The notes: generated by a model not told the origin, from the letters alone. A stretch of 64,000 bases of DNA from Microvirga lotononidis (GCF_034627025.1 NZ_CP141048.1:124001-188000), one strand, 5' to 3'. Positions 47,921-56,434 are shown, counted from the first letter of the stretch. Numbers and translations: made by a program.

Positions 47921-48904
47921 ATGCGCAAGCTCACCGTTTCCATCGACCGTTTCCCCATCGCCGGAAAATTCACGATCGCCCGCGGCTCCCGGACCGAGGC
48001 GGTGGTCGTGACGGCGACGATTTCCGAGGACGGCGCCGTCGGGCATGGGGAATGCGTGCCTTACCCCCGATACGGCGAGACGGTCGAGGGCGTGGCCGCG
48101 GCCATCGAGGCGGTCCGTCCCCAGATCGAGGCGGGCCTGACCCGGGAAGCGCTTCAGAACCTGATGCCTGCGGGCGCGGCCCGGAACGCGGTCGATTGTG
48201 CCCTCTGGGATCTGGACGCCAAGCGCTCCGGCATCCGCGCCCATGTGACTGCCGGGCTGCCCCGCTGGCCTCCGGCGACCACCGCCTACACGATCAGCCT
48301 CGACACGCCCGAAGGGATGGCGCAAGCCGCCGCCAAAGCGGCCGAGCGGCCGATCCTCAAGGTGAAGTTCGGCGCTCCGGACGGCGACATCGACCGGATC
48401 AGGGCCGTCCGCCGTGCCGCCCCCCAGGCGACCCTGATCGCGGACGCCAACGAGGGCTGGACGGAGGACAACCTGGAACGGCACCTCGCGGTCTGCGCAG
48501 ATGAGGGCTACGCCCTGGTGGAACAGCCCCTCCCCGCCAAGGCAGACGGATACCTGAGCCGCATCTCGCGCCCCGTTCCGATCCTCGCCGACGAGAGCGT
48601 CCACGACCGTGCAAGCCTCGACCGGCTCGTGGGTCTCTACGAGGTCATCAACATCAAGCTCGACAAGACAGGCGGTCTCACGGAGGCCCTGGCCCTGGCC
48701 GATGCGGCGGAAGCCCAGGGCTTTTCGCTCATGATCGGCTGCATGGTCGGCACGTCGCTTGCGATGGCGCCCGCCCTCGTGCTCGCGCCTCGGGCCCGTT
48801 TCGTCGACCTCGACGGCCCCCTCCTCCTCGCCAGGGACCGGGAGCCGGGCCTGCGTTACGAAGGCAGCATCGTCTACCCGCCGGAGCCGGCCCTCTGGGG
48901 CTGA
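47921..48904 (+). CDS. Dipeptide epimerase (L-Ala-D/L-Glu epimerase-like), enolase superfamily
   Basis: The 327-residue enzyme has the muconate-lactonizing-type layout. There is a capping domain (GHGECVPYPRYGETVEG), catalytic lysine in LKVKFGAPDGD, metal ligands in ADANEGW, VEQPL and ADESV, and the opposing catalytic lysine in INIKLDKTGGLTEAL. This fits peptidoglycan-peptide recycling by epimerising L-Ala-D-Glu. Its last 31 bases overlap the converging MFS gene. Confidence 0.9.
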   Translation: MRKLTVSIDRFPIAGKFTIARGSRTEAVVVTATISEDGAVGHGECVPYPRYGETVEGVAAAIEAVRPQIEAGLTREALQNLMPAGAARNAVDCALWDLDAKRSGIRAHVTAGLPRWPPATTAYTISLDTPEGMAQAAAKAAERPILKVKFGAPDGDIDRIRAVRRAAPQATLIADANEGWTEDNLERHLAVCADEGYALVEQPLPAKADGYLSRISRPVPILADESVHDRASLDRLVGLYEVINIKLDKTGGLTEALALADAAEAQGFSLMIGCMVGTSLAMAPALVLAPRARFVDLDGPLLLARDREPGLRYEGSIVYPPEPALWG

Positions 48905-50055
48905 TCCTTCTGAAGGCGGACGGCCATCAGCATCAGAACGAACGCGATGGCTCCCAGAGGAGCCATCGCGGCGAATACGCCGGCACCCGCATCGGTGTAG
49001 ATGAGGCCGCTGACGATGGTCGATGCCGCAGTCGTCAAAGCGGCCAAGGAACCGTAGATTCCTTGCGCGCGCCCTCTTGCCGTCATGGGCGCGAAGGCCG
49101 CCAGCGCCGCCATGGTGCCGATATGGGTAGCGGCGAAGGTCAGGCTGTGCATGGTCTGCAGCACGAACATGATCTCCGTTCCCGGTTGCAGGGACATGAT
49201 GGTGAAGCGGATGACCGCAGCGGCCGAGCCGAGCATGATCAAGCCGATGCCCGAGTTTCGGCCGACATGGCGCCCCAGATAAACGAAGACCAGAATCTCG
49301 GCGATCACCCCGGCCGCCCAGAAATATCCGATGACCTGATCGGAGAAGCCGACGGAACGCCAGTAGATGCTGGCGAAGGCATTGAGCGCCCCATGGCTTG
49401 CCTGGGTCACCGCCCCGGCGATCAGGACCAGCCATAGGATCCTGGACAGCCGGGAAGGAGCCTCATCTTTCCGCGGTTCGCCATGGCTGGAGGATTCGGA
49501 TCTCTCGTGCGGAACGGCCACCAGAGTGGCCGTGATCCCCAGGATCGGGATGATTGTCAGGACGACGATCACGACATCCGGCCCGAAGGCGCCGACCAGA
49601 TACCCGCCCACGATGTTGGTGATGAAGAATGCCACGGAGCCCGAACCCCGGATCCGGCCGTAATTCAAGCCGGGATGCTTCTGAACCGCGTTGGTGGAGA
49701 CGAGATCGTTGCCCGGAATGACGCAGGACTGCGCGACGGCAACGAGCGCCACCAGGGCCATAATGGCCCAAGTGGCGTCGACGAGGAGAAAGAGCGGAAA
49801 ACCGATGAGCTGACCGAAATGGCTGGCCAGAAGAAGCCGCCGTGCTCCGAAGGACCGATCCGCGAGGCTCATGAGCGGCGCCGTCGCCAGGATGCGTACG
49901 ATGATCGGTATGGCGACCACGAACCCGATCACGGTCGGCGACAGGGCCTTGCTCTGGAGCCAGAGCGGGAAGAACGGGAGGTACATCCCGTGACTGGTGA
50001 AGCTGGCGGCCTGCAGCGCACCCAGGCGGATTTCCAGTGCTTTGAACGGATGCAT
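48874..50055 (-). CDS. MFS transporter, PPP/HcaT-like family
   Basis: The 393-residue inner-membrane protein has about 12 helices. The N-terminal half shows ASFTSHGMYLPFFPLWLQSK and ADRSFGARRLLLASHFGQLI; the centre shows NYGRIRGSGSVAFFITNIVG, a motif of the 3-phenylpropionate/nucleoside-type MFS group. The second half has GLIYTDAGAGVFAAMAPLGA. I take MHPFKALEIR as start; a TTG eight codons upstream is possible. Position opposite a dipeptide epimerase suggests a role in muropeptide or amino-acid uptake, which is speculation. Confidence 0.85.
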   Translation of the reverse strand: MHPFKALEIRLGALQAASFTSHGMYLPFFPLWLQSKALSPTVIGFVVAIPIIVRILATAPLMSLADRSFGARRLLLASHFGQLIGFPLFLLVDATWAIMALVALVAVAQSCVIPGNDLVSTNAVQKHPGLNYGRIRGSGSVAFFITNIVGGYLVGAFGPDVVIVVLTIIPILGITATLVAVPHERSESSSHGEPRKDEAPSRLSRILWLVLIAGAVTQASHGALNAFASIYWRSVGFSDQVIGYFWAAGVIAEILVFVYLGRHVGRNSGIGLIMLGSAAAVIRFTIMSLQPGTEIMFVLQTMHSLTFAATHIGTMAALAAFAPMTARGRAQGIYGSLAALTTAASTIVSGLIYTDAGAGVFAAMAPLGAIAFVLMLMAVRLQKDQPQRAGSGG

Positions 50056-50209
50056 CAGGGGTGTGATCTTCTGGAACAAAAAATGGAGTCGACCAAAGAA
50101 CGCGGTGCAAGACTACCTCGGAAAGCCTTACAGGGGTTGAGCTTGCGGGCGCTTTGCACACATCTGTTGGAGACAGGAATCAAACCCGGCAAAGATGGAT
50201 TGTGTTACC

Positions 50210-50710
50210 ATGCCCGATGAAGACACGCACGTCACGTTCGGCGATCTGGATTTCAACACCATTGAAGCGGCCGTCATGGAGACGGCTCGTGGCCGCTGGT
50301 TCCTGAAGGAATATGCCCGCCGCAACCGCAATGCGGATACGCAGGCCGTCCTCGAAGCCGTCGAGCGCCTGAAGGTCCTGCCCCTGGATGCCCGGACGGT
50401 CGAGCCATTCAGGGCCTGCCTGGAGAAAATGGCCGCCTCGATCCGGCAGACCAAGGAAGAGGTCCGCTCCTTTCCGGCTTTAGACGTCGCCGATCCGCTC
50501 AATGCCCTCTCGGAGACTGAGCTCCAGGAAGCGGCCGAGCAGCGCATCCGGCTCATGGTATCGACGCTCCATGCCTTGGAAAGCGAGATCCAGGGCATGA
50601 TCGATCTCACGCGGGTCGAAATCGAACGAAGCGATGCCTCGGTCGAGACTGGCCCTTTCGCGGGTGAGAAGGTCCAGCATTCCCACCCGCGTCCCGCCTT
50701 CCTGATGTAG
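50210..50710 (+). CDS. Conserved hypothetical cytosolic protein
   Basis: The 166-residue acidic, helix-rich protein starts MPDEDTHVTFGDLDFNTIEA and has a distinctive ETARGRWFLKEYARRNRNAD block near residues 22-42, then long amphipathic helices and a basic tail. No signal or membrane segment. The ARGRWFLxEYARRNRxADT pattern recurs in rhizobial proteins of unknown function. A start five codons upstream (50195) is equally open; neither has a strong SD. Confidence 0.65.
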   Translation: MPDEDTHVTFGDLDFNTIEAAVMETARGRWFLKEYARRNRNADTQAVLEAVERLKVLPLDARTVEPFRACLEKMAASIRQTKEEVRSFPALDVADPLNALSETELQEAAEQRIRLMVSTLHALESEIQGMIDLTRVEIERSDASVETGPFAGEKVQHSHPRPAFLM

Positions 50711-50715
50711 GCAGG

Positions 50716-51723
50716 TTAGGCCCTGGAATGGGCCTTCTCGATATTGGAGAAGAACTGCCGGGCGCTTTCGTGCCAAGTGAAGGTCTCGCCATAAGCCCGG
50801 CAGCGGTCCTTCGGTATATCGAGGGCCTCGAGGGCGGCCTTCCGCAGGTCGGGGCCGAGGACGCCGCAGCCTGACGAGCCGATCACGTCGAGCGGTCCCG
50901 TGACGGGAAAGGCCGCGATCGGCAGGCCGGAGGCCAAGGCCTCGATCAGCACGATGCCGAAGGTGTCGGTGAGGCTCGGGAAGACGAAAACGTCCGAGGA
51001 GGCATAGACCCGCGCCAGGTCTTCGCCCGTGAGAGATCCGAGAAAGCGAACGTCCGGATATCGCCGCTCGAGTTCCGCACGGGACGGCCCGTCGCCGGCG
51101 ACCACCTTCGTGCCGGGCAGGTCGAGGCTCAGGAAAGCCTCCAGATTTTTCTCGATGGCGACCCGTCCGACATAGAGGAAGATGGGCGCCGAAGCGTCCA
51201 GGATCCGCTCGCCTCTGGGCCGGAACAAGGCCGTGTCGACGCCCCGGGTCCAGCGCATGATGTTCCGGAAGCCGCGCCCCGTGAGCTCCCGCTCCAGGGA
51301 GGGCGTGCTCACCATCATGGCGCGGGCCGCCCGGTGGAACCGCCTGAGCGCCCCATAGGACCACGCCTCGGGAATCCCGGTCCGCGCCGCCACGTATTCC
51401 GGGAATCGCGTGTGGTAGCTCGTGGTGAAGGCGCGTCCCTGCCGAAGGCAGGCGAGCCGCGTTGCCAAGCCGATGGGTCCCTCCGTGGCGACATGGACAT
51501 GGGTCGGACGGATCTCCTCGAGGATCTCGGCGAGAGCTCCGGGCCTGACCAGGGACAGCCGGATTTCCGGATAGGTCGGCATGGGGATGGAACGGAACCG
51601 CTCGGGCGTGAGGAATGCGACCTCCGCGCCGAAGCGGGGCGCCTCGGACGCCATGTATTCCAGCGAGCGCACCACCCCGTTGATCTGGGGACGCCATGCA
51701 TCGGTCGCGATCAGCAGGCGCAT
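50716..51723 (-). CDS. Glycosyltransferase family 4 (GT-B) enzyme
   Basis: The 335-residue enzyme starts MRLLIATDAWRPQINGVVRS, typical of GT-B lipid or sugar mannosyl/glucosyltransferases. It has HVATEGPIGLATRL, TSYHTRFPEYVAARTGIPE, LYVGRVAIEKNLEAFL and the donor-site motif FPSLTDTFGIVLIEALASGL (EX7E-type). Its ATG overlaps the metallophosphatase stop (TGATG). It probably builds a glycolipid with its partner; acceptor and sugar are not known. Confidence 0.88.
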   Translation of the reverse strand: MRLLIATDAWRPQINGVVRSLEYMASEAPRFGAEVAFLTPERFRSIPMPTYPEIRLSLVRPGALAEILEEIRPTHVHVATEGPIGLATRLACLRQGRAFTTSYHTRFPEYVAARTGIPEAWSYGALRRFHRAARAMMVSTPSLERELTGRGFRNIMRWTRGVDTALFRPRGERILDASAPIFLYVGRVAIEKNLEAFLSLDLPGTKVVAGDGPSRAELERRYPDVRFLGSLTGEDLARVYASSDVFVFPSLTDTFGIVLIEALASGLPIAAFPVTGPLDVIGSSGCGVLGPDLRKAALEALDIPKDRCRAYGETFTWHESARQFFSNIEKAHSRA

Positions 51724-52535
51724 CAGGCGGCCTTCTCGCTGAATTTCACCTCGGGAAGGCTCTGATCGCGGACTGCCTCGCGCTGGAGCTCGGTCCACCG
51801 GATCAGCTCGAAGGAACCGTCGTAATGTTCGACCACGGCGGTACAGGATTCGACCCAGTCGCCGGTGTTCACATAGGACACGCCGAACTGGTCATGCATG
51901 ATCGCGTGGTGGATATGGCCGCAGATCACACCGTCGGCCTCCTGACGCTGGGCCTCCGCGGCGAGAAGCTCCTCGAAGCGGCTGATGTAGTTCACCGCGT
52001 TCTTCACCTTCAGCTTGGCCCAGGACGAGAGCGACCAGTAGGTCAGGCCGAGGCGGCGCCGCACGATGTTGAGGTGGGTGTTGACGAACAAGGCCGCCGC
52101 GTAGGCTCCGTCTCCGAGCAGGGCGAGCCAGCGCGCGTGCCTGACCACCAGATCGAACTGGTCTCCGTGGATCACGAGATAGCGCTTGCCGTCCGCGGTC
52201 TCGTGCAGGGCGTAATCCGCCAGCTCGATGCCCCCGAGGTTCACCCCGATATAGTCGCGCAGGAACTCGTCGTGGTTGCCGGGAAGGTAGACGAGGCGGG
52301 CTCCCTTGCGAACCTTGCGCATGAGCTTCTGCACGACGTCGTTGTGGGTCTGCGGCCAGTACCAGCCGGATTTCAGTCGCCAGCCGTCGACGATGTCGCC
52401 GACGAGATAGATCGTGTCGGCATCGTAGGCCTTGAGGAACTCGAGCAGCGCCCCTGCCTGGCACCCCTTCGTGCCCAGGTGGAGATCGGACAGGAACAAT
52501 GTCCGTACGCGCAGAGCATTCACTTCCTGAGCCAT
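51723..52535 (-). CDS. Metallophosphatase, UDP-2,3-diacylglucosamine diphosphatase-like (LpxH/COG2908)
   Basis: The 270-residue calcineurin-like enzyme has all metal motifs: FLSDLHLGTKG, VGDIVDGWRL, LPGNHDEFLRDY, HGDQFD and CGHIHHAI. These fit the COG2908 group related to LpxH, which cleaves UDP-2,3-diacylglucosamine in lipid A synthesis. Many rhizobia also have LpxI, so a different phosphodiester substrate is possible. Coupled to the glycosyltransferase downstream. Confidence 0.85.
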   Translation of the reverse strand: MAQEVNALRVRTLFLSDLHLGTKGCQAGALLEFLKAYDADTIYLVGDIVDGWRLKSGWYWPQTHNDVVQKLMRKVRKGARLVYLPGNHDEFLRDYIGVNLGGIELADYALHETADGKRYLVIHGDQFDLVVRHARWLALLGDGAYAAALFVNTHLNIVRRRLGLTYWSLSSWAKLKVKNAVNYISRFEELLAAEAQRQEADGVICGHIHHAIMHDQFGVSYVNTGDWVESCTAVVEHYDGSFELIRWTELQREAVRDQSLPEVKFSEKAA

Positions 52536-52719
52536 GGGCTCCTCCGGCGGGCTTGCTGTTCAAGAGCCAAACCGGATTCGCATCTCGTCCCCATGACGCT
52601 TTTTCTGCAGATTTGTGACGGCGGCCGGCGGACGAACGTCGACAGGCGGTCAAAAGCTTGCTTTTAACGCTGATCGATTTGCCATAGAGGCTCTGCGTCG
52701 GATCGCGCGGAGATCGTTC

Positions 52720-52977
52720 ATGAGCCTACCCGATGTCGTCGGGCTGATCGGTGTCGTTGCCTATCTTTCGGCCTATGGGCTGCTGCAGCTCGGCACCTTG
52801 AAGGTCGAGGATCGCCGCTATGCGCTGCTCAACGCGCTGGGCGCCCTTCTCATCCTCTATTCACTCCTGTTCGACTTCAATCTGGCGTCCTTCGTGACCC
52901 AGTCCGCCTGGCTGGTCCTGACCGCGATCGGCTACATCCGCTCCCATCTCAAGCGCTCCCGGGCCGTTGAAACCTAA
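52720..52977 (+). CDS. Small membrane protein, CBU_0592-like
   Basis: The 85-residue protein starts MSLPDVVGLIGVVAYLSAYG and has three hydrophobic helices, with LNALGALLILYSLLFDFN and SAWLVLTAIGYI. This matches a small conserved integral-membrane family of unknown role. GGAG seven bases upstream selects this ATG over an upstream-extended frame. Confidence 0.72.
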   Translation: MSLPDVVGLIGVVAYLSAYGLLQLGTLKVEDRRYALLNALGALLILYSLLFDFNLASFVTQSAWLVLTAIGYIRSHLKRSRAVET

Positions 52978-53045
52978 ACCCTTGCACCCGGCGCATGGGT
53001 TGACGCGTCGATTAGGGGTTCACGACGGGCCCCGTCCGTGGTTGG

Positions 53046-54020
53046 TTGCAGCCTTCAAGCGACGCCATCCGTGAAAATCCTCCTCCCGTGAAACCTCTTC
53101 TGGGGATCTCCCTCAAAGTCATCTCCGCCGTCGTCTTCACGATGATGTCGGCGACCCTCAAGACCCTCGCCGCCCGCTATCCCGTCGGAGAGATCGTCTT
53201 CTTCCGCTCGACCTTCGCGCTGCTGCCGCTGCTGTTGTGGCTGAAGTGGCAGGGGGATCTCATCAACGCGGTGCGGACGAAGAACGTCATCGGGCATTTC
53301 AAGCGCGGTTTCATCGGCACGGGGGCGATGTATCTCGGCTTTGCCGCCCTCTCCTATCTGCCCCTGCACGATGCGATCGCCATCGGCTACGCCTCGCCTC
53401 TCATCGCCGTCATCCTGGCAGCGCTCCTCCTCAAGGAGACCGTGCGCGCCTACCGGTGGACCGCCGTCGGCATCGGCTTCGTCGGTGTGCTGATCATGCT
53501 GTCGCCATACCTGAACGTCGGCACCTTCGGCGGGGACCTGAACGCGGGGCCGACTCTCGGGGCGATGCTGGCCTTCGCCGGTGCCTTCTGCTCGGCCGGC
53601 GCCATGATCCAGGTCCGCCGCCTGACCGAGACGGAGAAGACCGGCGCCATCGTGTTCTATTTCTTCATCATGGCATCGGGCCTTTCGCTCTGCACCATCG
53701 CCCTGGGCTGGCGCATGCCCGATGGTCACGACCTCGCCCTCTTCATCCTCATCGGCATCCTGGGCGGCGTCGGCCAGATCCTGGTCACGCAATCCTACCG
53801 CTATGCGGACACGTCCGTGATCGCTCCATTCGAATACACGACCATGATCTGGGCGCTCCTCTTCGGCTGGTTCCTGTTCGACGACCTGCCGACGCTCACC
53901 GTCCTGACCGGCGCGGCCATCGTGGCCGCGACCGGCCTGTTCATCGTCTGGCGCGAGCACCGACTCGGGCTTCTGCGAACGAAAGAGCTGCAGGCGACCC
54001 CTCAAAGGCCCGGCGTCTGA
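53046..54020 (+). CDS. DMT-superfamily (EamA) permease
   Basis: The 324-residue protein has ten helices in two EamA halves, with VGEIVFFRSTFALLPLLLWL, the first-half hallmark ALSYLPLHDAIAIGYASPLI and the second-half QSYRYADTSVIAPFEYTTMI. Such permeases export metabolites or amino acids. The start is uncertain: TTG at 53046 or GTG at 53088; no ATG exists before the first helix, and SD sites are poor. Confidence 0.85.
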   Translation: MQPSSDAIRENPPPVKPLLGISLKVISAVVFTMMSATLKTLAARYPVGEIVFFRSTFALLPLLLWLKWQGDLINAVRTKNVIGHFKRGFIGTGAMYLGFAALSYLPLHDAIAIGYASPLIAVILAALLLKETVRAYRWTAVGIGFVGVLIMLSPYLNVGTFGGDLNAGPTLGAMLAFAGAFCSAGAMIQVRRLTETEKTGAIVFYFFIMASGLSLCTIALGWRMPDGHDLALFILIGILGGVGQILVTQSYRYADTSVIAPFEYTTMIWALLFGWFLFDDLPTLTVLTGAAIVAATGLFIVWREHRLGLLRTKELQATPQRPGV

Positions 54021-54090
54021 GCCGAAAAGAGGCGCCACGCCCGCCCCGGTGCTTGACCCGCCCCATTGATTACCCCACAACCGTTTTGAG

Positions 54091-54102
54091 GAACGATCGT
54101 TC
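54091..54102. promoter_or_regulatory. Candidate operator upstream of the XRE-cupin gene
   Basis: GAACGATCGTTC is a perfect 12-bp palindrome 24 bp before the regulator's ATG. Its position suits autoregulation by a dimeric helix-turn-helix protein. A related 8-bp GAACGTTC occurs just before puuD (59971-59978). Confidence 0.4.
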
Positions 54103-54125
54103 TCTTTTACGGAACAGAGGCAGTC

Positions 54126-54743
54126 ATGGGCGTCGAGGGCAAAGAACGGAACCGGGACCTGGAGACGGGCGCCCAGGTTCTGTCCGGCAACATGGGAAAG
54201 ACCATCCAGCGGTTGCGCAAGGCCTACAACCTGTCCCTGTCGGAACTTGCCGAGCAATCCGGTGTCGCGAAGTCGATCATCAGCCAGATCGAGCGCAACG
54301 AGACGAACCCGACGCTGGCCACCATCTGGCGGTTGAGCCAAGCCCTCGACGTCTCCATCGAGCGGGTTCTCGCCTCGGGCGACGAGGAGCCCTTCATCGA
54401 GAAATCCTCCAAGGCAGATACCCCGATCCTCGTCTCGGAAGACGGCAAGATTCGTCTCGCCATCATCGGCTGGCTCAAGACCATCGAGTGGCTGCAATGG
54501 TACGATGTGCAGTCCGAGCCCGGCGGCGTGCTCGATTCAGACAGCCATCAGCGCGGTTCGGTGGAATGCCTGTCCGTTCTGGAAGGGGAATTCGAGGTCG
54601 AAGTCGGCGGCGTGACCCAGCAGGCGAAGGCCGGCGAAAGCCTGCGCTATCGCTGCGACCGTCCCCATTCGGTGCGCTGCGTCGGCAATGCGCCTGGCCG
54701 CGCCACCATGGTGTGCATCCTCAAGGCCGCCGTGATGGATTGA
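54126..54743 (+). CDS. XRE-family regulator with C-terminal cupin domain
   Basis: The 205-residue regulator has an XRE helix-turn-helix at about residues 25-80 (IQRLRKAYNLSLSELAEQSG, VAKSIISQIERNETNPTLAT) and a cupin sensor at about 125-200 (GSVECLSVLEGEFEVEVGG, RCDRPHSVRCVGN). Members sense small metabolites and repress transport or catabolic genes. AGAGG precedes the ATG. The adjacent DMT permease is a possible target. Confidence 0.9.
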   Translation: MGVEGKERNRDLETGAQVLSGNMGKTIQRLRKAYNLSLSELAEQSGVAKSIISQIERNETNPTLATIWRLSQALDVSIERVLASGDEEPFIEKSSKADTPILVSEDGKIRLAIIGWLKTIEWLQWYDVQSEPGGVLDSDSHQRGSVECLSVLEGEFEVEVGGVTQQAKAGESLRYRCDRPHSVRCVGNAPGRATMVCILKAAVMD

Positions 54744-54949
54744 GGACAGGGCCGGAAAGTGAGCCAAGTTCCCAAGACGTCGGTGACCGGATCGGGCCCG
54801 GGACGACCGTGACGCAGCGGGTGCAGGTCGATTGTTCCTGTCAAAGAGCAGCACCTTGGGGCCCGCAGCTTGCGCTGCGAGCCTTTCAGGAGATCGAGGG
54901 TGGCGCGACGGGCCGTCCGGCTCGCTGTGTTAAGTTAGCTGGAAGAGCC

Positions 54950-55113
54950 GGAAGGCCGCTTCGCGCACGGTTCTTTTAGGCGTTTAAACTTGGACCAGCG
55001 CAGGGCTGCCAAGGGCCTCCTGCCGCCGGCTGCGTGGCCGGCGGACAGGACCGTGCCGGATCCCACACCGTGCGACGCCTCGCGAAGCGCGCCCCTCGTC
55101 GGATCAGGCTGTG
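54950..55113 (-). ncRNA. Putative structured non-coding RNA, family unknown
   Basis: Downstream of a near-consensus promoter the minus-strand transcript can fold tightly. A long-range closing stem pairs GCTTCGC plus GCACGGT (separated by an 8-nt bulge, 55067-55088) with the contiguous ACCGTGCGCGAAGC at 54958-54971. Inside it lies a strong hairpin CCGCCGGC/GCCGGCGG (55023-55030 with 55037-55044), extended by CCTG/CAGG. The unpaired part holds an unusual AT-rich TTTAAACGCCTAAAAG. The shape (closing stem, internal bubble, apical hairpin, about 160 nt) recalls 6S RNA, but I do not find 6S, SRP, RNase P or tmRNA signatures. The 3' end is a guess. Confidence 0.55.
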
Positions 55114-55118
55114 CAACG

Positions 55119-55146
55119 ATATAGCCAAGGTTCATCCCCCTGTCAA
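55119..55146 (-). promoter_or_regulatory. Strong promoter of the putative ncRNA
   Basis: TTGACA (55141-55146) and CTATAT (55119-55124) are separated by 16 nt on the minus strand. Both hexamers equal the preferred rhizobial sigma-70 elements. No protein gene starts within 700 nt downstream on that strand, so it must drive a non-coding transcript or be unused. Confidence 0.7.
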
Positions 55147-55184
55147 GAACAAAGTGAGAACATAACGTTGCTCTCGGAGCCTTG

Positions 55185-55217
55185 CCGTCATGGCCGGGAC
55201 ACGCCCGGCCATGACGG
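55185..55217. repeat. Perfect palindrome, CCGTCATGGCCGGG type
   Basis: CCGTCATGGCCGGG (55185-55198) is mirrored exactly at 55204-55217 with a 5-nt loop. Such 'gtcatggccggg' palindromes recur in intergenic DNA of many Hyphomicrobiales. It sits 40 bp upstream of the ncRNA promoter. Confidence 0.65.
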
Positions 55218-55278
55218 GTGAGGGTGGCAGAACCGAAGCACGAACTGCGGAAGGGGCAATCCGCCTCCGCCACGTCAT

Positions 55279-55335
55279 CACCGGCCTTGTGCCGGTATCC
55301 CGATGCGAGAGGCGCGGCGCTTCAAGCAATCGGGA
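55279..55335. repeat. Composite palindrome, ACCGGC...GCCGGT and ATCCCGAT...ATCGGGAT
   Basis: ACCGGC/GCCGGT (55279-55284 with 55290-55295) is followed by ATCCCGAT (55296-55303), whose complement ATCGGGAT lies at 55328-55335. With the palindrome at 55185 it looks like a two-part dispersed intergenic repeat. It fills most of the rest of the gene-free stretch before the cytochrome gene. Confidence 0.5.
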
Positions 55336-55404
55336 TGGCCGGGCCATGCCGTGAGCGGACGTCGCCCCCGCGACGCGGCAGCGACCCCGCCTCCCTATCG
55401 CGCC

Positions 55405-56352
55405 CTATTCGGGCTTCTTGAAGCCCGGCCTCGGCGGCAGGGACAGGAGGTATTCCGCGATGGCCTGACGGTCCGCGTCGGGAAGGTGCGCCGTGTTGCC
55501 CACCACGGCGCCCATCGGGCCGCCGACCGTGTCGAAATTCGGCGTCTCGCCCGTCTTCAACAAGGTCGTGAGATCATCGGCCGTCCAGCCACCGATGCCG
55601 GTCGGATGCGGCGTGATGTTGGGAACGATGCCCCTGCCCTCCGGGTCGGGTCCGCCGGCGAAGCGCTTGGCCTCGATGATGGCGCCCGCAGCGTTGCGTT
55701 CGCTGTGGCACTCGGCGCAGTGCCCCGGCCCGTTCACAAGAAAGGCGCCCCGGTTCCAGCTCGCCGGCTTGGACGGATCCGGCTGGAAGACCTTTCCGTC
55801 CAGGAAGGCCAGCTTCCACAGCCCGACCCCGCGGCGGATGTTGTAGGGGAAAGGCAGATCGTGAGCCGGAGCGCGCCCTTCGACAGGCGCAAGCGTCATG
55901 ATGAAGGCAAAGAGATCCCCGAGGTCCTCCGGGCTCATGCGCTGGTAGCTCGTATAGGGAAAGGCTGGATAGTAATGGCGTCCGTCGGGAGACGTGCCTT
56001 CGCGCATGGCGCGGACGAAATCCGCCGTGGTCCAGGAGCCGATGCCGTCCTGCTTGTGGGGTGAAATGTTCGGAACGTGGAACGTGCCGAACGGCGACTT
56101 CAGCGCATAGCCGCCGCCCAGCCGCAGCTTGTCATCCTGATTGGGCACCGCATGGCAGGAGGTGCAGCCTCCGGCATAGAACAGAGTGCGGCCGTTCTCG
56201 AGGTTGGGCTGGCGATTTGAACCGCCTGACGTTGTCGAAGGGGCAGGATCGCTCCCTCTGATCAGGTCATAGGCCATCGGCGAGGTCAGGCCCCAGAAAC
56301 CCAGGGCTCCGACAAGAGCCAGAACCAAAAGACCCACGAGCGCTTTGCGCAT
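55405..56352 (-). CDS. Diheme cytochrome c, membrane-anchored
   Basis: The 315-residue protein has one N-terminal membrane helix or uncleaved signal (LVGLLVLALVGALGFWGLTS) and two cytochrome c domains with CTSCH (about residue 63) and CAECH (about residue 213). Axial methionines are probably in the PDGRHYYPAFPYTSYQRMS and GPMGAVV regions. It resembles cytochrome subunits of membrane dehydrogenases. GGAGAAG precedes the ATG. Its dehydrogenase partner is not in the window, so the electron donor is unknown. Confidence 0.88.
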   Translation of the reverse strand: MRKALVGLLVLALVGALGFWGLTSPMAYDLIRGSDPAPSTTSGGSNRQPNLENGRTLFYAGGCTSCHAVPNQDDKLRLGGGYALKSPFGTFHVPNISPHKQDGIGSWTTADFVRAMREGTSPDGRHYYPAFPYTSYQRMSPEDLGDLFAFIMTLAPVEGRAPAHDLPFPYNIRRGVGLWKLAFLDGKVFQPDPSKPASWNRGAFLVNGPGHCAECHSERNAAGAIIEAKRFAGGPDPEGRGIVPNITPHPTGIGGWTADDLTTLLKTGETPNFDTVGGPMGAVVGNTAHLPDADRQAIAEYLLSLPPRPGFKKPE

Positions 56353-56381
56353 CGACGCTTCTCCAAATGAAACGGGCGGCC

Positions 56382-56434
56382 CTAGCGCATCGTGCGGAAA
56401 GTGGAGCCGGTTTTCCGCTCGGACGATGCGCTAG
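56382..56434. repeat. Dispersed palindromic repeat, CTAGCGCATCGT type
   Basis: CTAGCGCATCGT and ACGATGCGCTAG form perfect 12-bp outer arms, with a nested GCGGAAA/TTTCCGC stem around AGCCGG. It lies upstream of the diheme cytochrome gene, next to a sister element. Confidence 0.7.

Noticed and set aside
54950..55113. Identification of the structured RNA as 6S, SRP 4.5S, RNase P or tmRNA
   Set aside because: Shape alone fits 6S, but I could not find the 6S GGTGTTCG-like element, the SRP GGTCAGGTCCGGAAGGAAGCAGCC-type core, RNase P conserved blocks or an ANDN-type tag reading frame.
54935..55273. Minus-strand open frame across the putative ncRNA (an inner start would give MNLGYIVAQPDPTRG)
   Set aside because: The inner ATG lies between the -35 and -10 boxes, so it is not on the transcript. 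The outer start runs through a perfect palindromic repeat. The translation is low-complexity.
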